Origin: Alphaproteobacteria bacterium
Lineage (GTDB): Bacteria > Pseudomonadota > Alphaproteobacteria > ATCC43930 > CGMCC-115725
Reading direction: 5' to 3'
DNA: 42,186 nt
Assembly (NCBI GenBank): GCA_021325525.1
Contig: JAJPHB010000137.1
Location: 1 to 42,186, forward strand
Shown one piece after another: positions 41,956 to 42,186 of the stretch. The notes beneath the pieces were generated by a model, which saw only the letters and a program-made list of their open reading frames with translations, did no database searches and was not told the DNA's origin. The translations under genes were made by a program, and so were the position numbers. The number at the start of each line of letters is the position of its first letter. Position 1 is the first letter of the stretch.

Positions 41956-42186
41956 TTATCGGCGCAGGCGCGCGAGACGGGTCGCCTGCTCGGCGTTGAC
42001 CGCGCCTTTCGGCACCTTGCCCCTTAGGATCTCCGCCGCCTGCGCGACCGTCTCCAGCGCCTGATGCTCGATCGCCTCCGGCGTCAGGCCGCCGATATGC
42101 GGCGTGGCGATGACATCGGCCCGCCGCGCGAGGCGAAGCGTCGGCATCTGATCGGGGGCGCGGCCGACATCGAGCGCTGCGCCGGC
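41956..42186 (-). CDS. D-2-hydroxyacid dehydrogenase, C-terminal end (partial)
   Basis: The frame runs off the right end of the window; 76 codons and a TAA remain. It carries the end of the NAD-binding domain of the D-isomer-specific 2-hydroxyacid dehydrogenases: AGAALDVGRAPDQM, then ADVIATPHIGGLTPEAIEHQ, in which the His is the catalytic acid of the family. The tail VPKGAVNAEQATRLARLRR is ordinary. The exact substrate (phosphoglycerate, glyoxylate or another) needs the missing N-terminal part. It converges with the coxS-type gene, 7 bases away. Confidence 0.88.
   Translation of the reverse strand, partial: AGAALDVGRAPDQMPTLRLARRADVIATPHIGGLTPEAIEHQALETVAQAAEILRGKVPKGAVNAEQATRLARLRR

Overview
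The window looks like chromosomal DNA of a GC-rich alphaproteobacterium, probably Hyphomicrobiales or a close order. Supporting this are the rpoA-rplQ end of the ribosomal super-operon, an Atp12-family F1-ATPase assembly factor, a Tad/Cpa pilus operon that includes the alphaproteobacterial CpaD protein, a perfect CtrA-type box (TTAA-N7-TTAA), and aerobic Mo-hydroxylase genes. No tRNA, rRNA, CRISPR array, insertion sequence or prophage was seen. The order was not determined.

Layout. 1-707 (+): end of rpoA, then rplQ. 721-8042 (-): acylphosphatase, propionyl/acetyl-CoA carboxylase alpha and beta subunits separated by a pair of inverted palindromic repeats, a VOC-fold protein, Atp12, an RluC/RluD-type pseudouridine synthase and an EamA permease. 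8294-11395 (+): a large multi-PAS histidine kinase and a 52-residue single-span membrane protein. 11446-21136 (-): a pentapeptide-repeat protein, then the Tad export operon, transcribed cpaA-cpaB-cpaC-cpaD-cpaE-cpaF-tadB-tadC. The Flp pilin and the TadD/E/F/G proteins are not in the window.

21493-23021 (+), divergent from the Tad operon: an exported protein with about 220 residues of Gly/Ala/Ser-rich low complexity and a C-terminal domain resembling that of 17-kDa surface antigens, then a 65-residue Lys/His-rich exported peptide. 23153-25214 (-): a NicO-like membrane protein and a SELENBP1/methanethiol oxidase homologue. 25459-29725 (+): a four-gene sugar or glycerophosphate-type ABC importer with a palindromic repeat between the binding-protein and permease genes. 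29744-36652: a mixed accessory stretch with a 49-residue membrane protein behind the CtrA-type box, a DUF3237 protein, a small unknown, an OmpA-like protein, an EmrB/QacA-type efflux pump, an unfamiliar protein with an internal duplication and a PAS-like tail, a GNAT-like protein overlapping it tail to tail, and a second histidine kinase. 36766-41948: a family III CoA-transferase divergent from a three-gene CoxL/M/S-type Mo-hydroxylase operon. The window ends inside a D-2-hydroxyacid dehydrogenase.

How the genes fit together. The carboxylase subunits make one biotin enzyme for propionyl-CoA (or acetyl-CoA) carboxylation. The eight Tad genes encode the prepilin peptidase, outer-membrane channel, localisation ATPase, motor and platform of an adhesive pilus; the divergent Gly/Ala-rich protein may be another surface factor, which is inference. 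The ABC genes form one importer. The three Mo-hydroxylase subunits form one enzyme of unknown substrate, and the adjacent CoA-transferase suggests degradation of a carbonyl or acid through a CoA thioester. The most notable items are the Gly/Ala-rich surface-antigen-like protein, the CtrA-box small membrane protein, the duplicated-domain PAS protein, and the short translated-looking leader before coxL.
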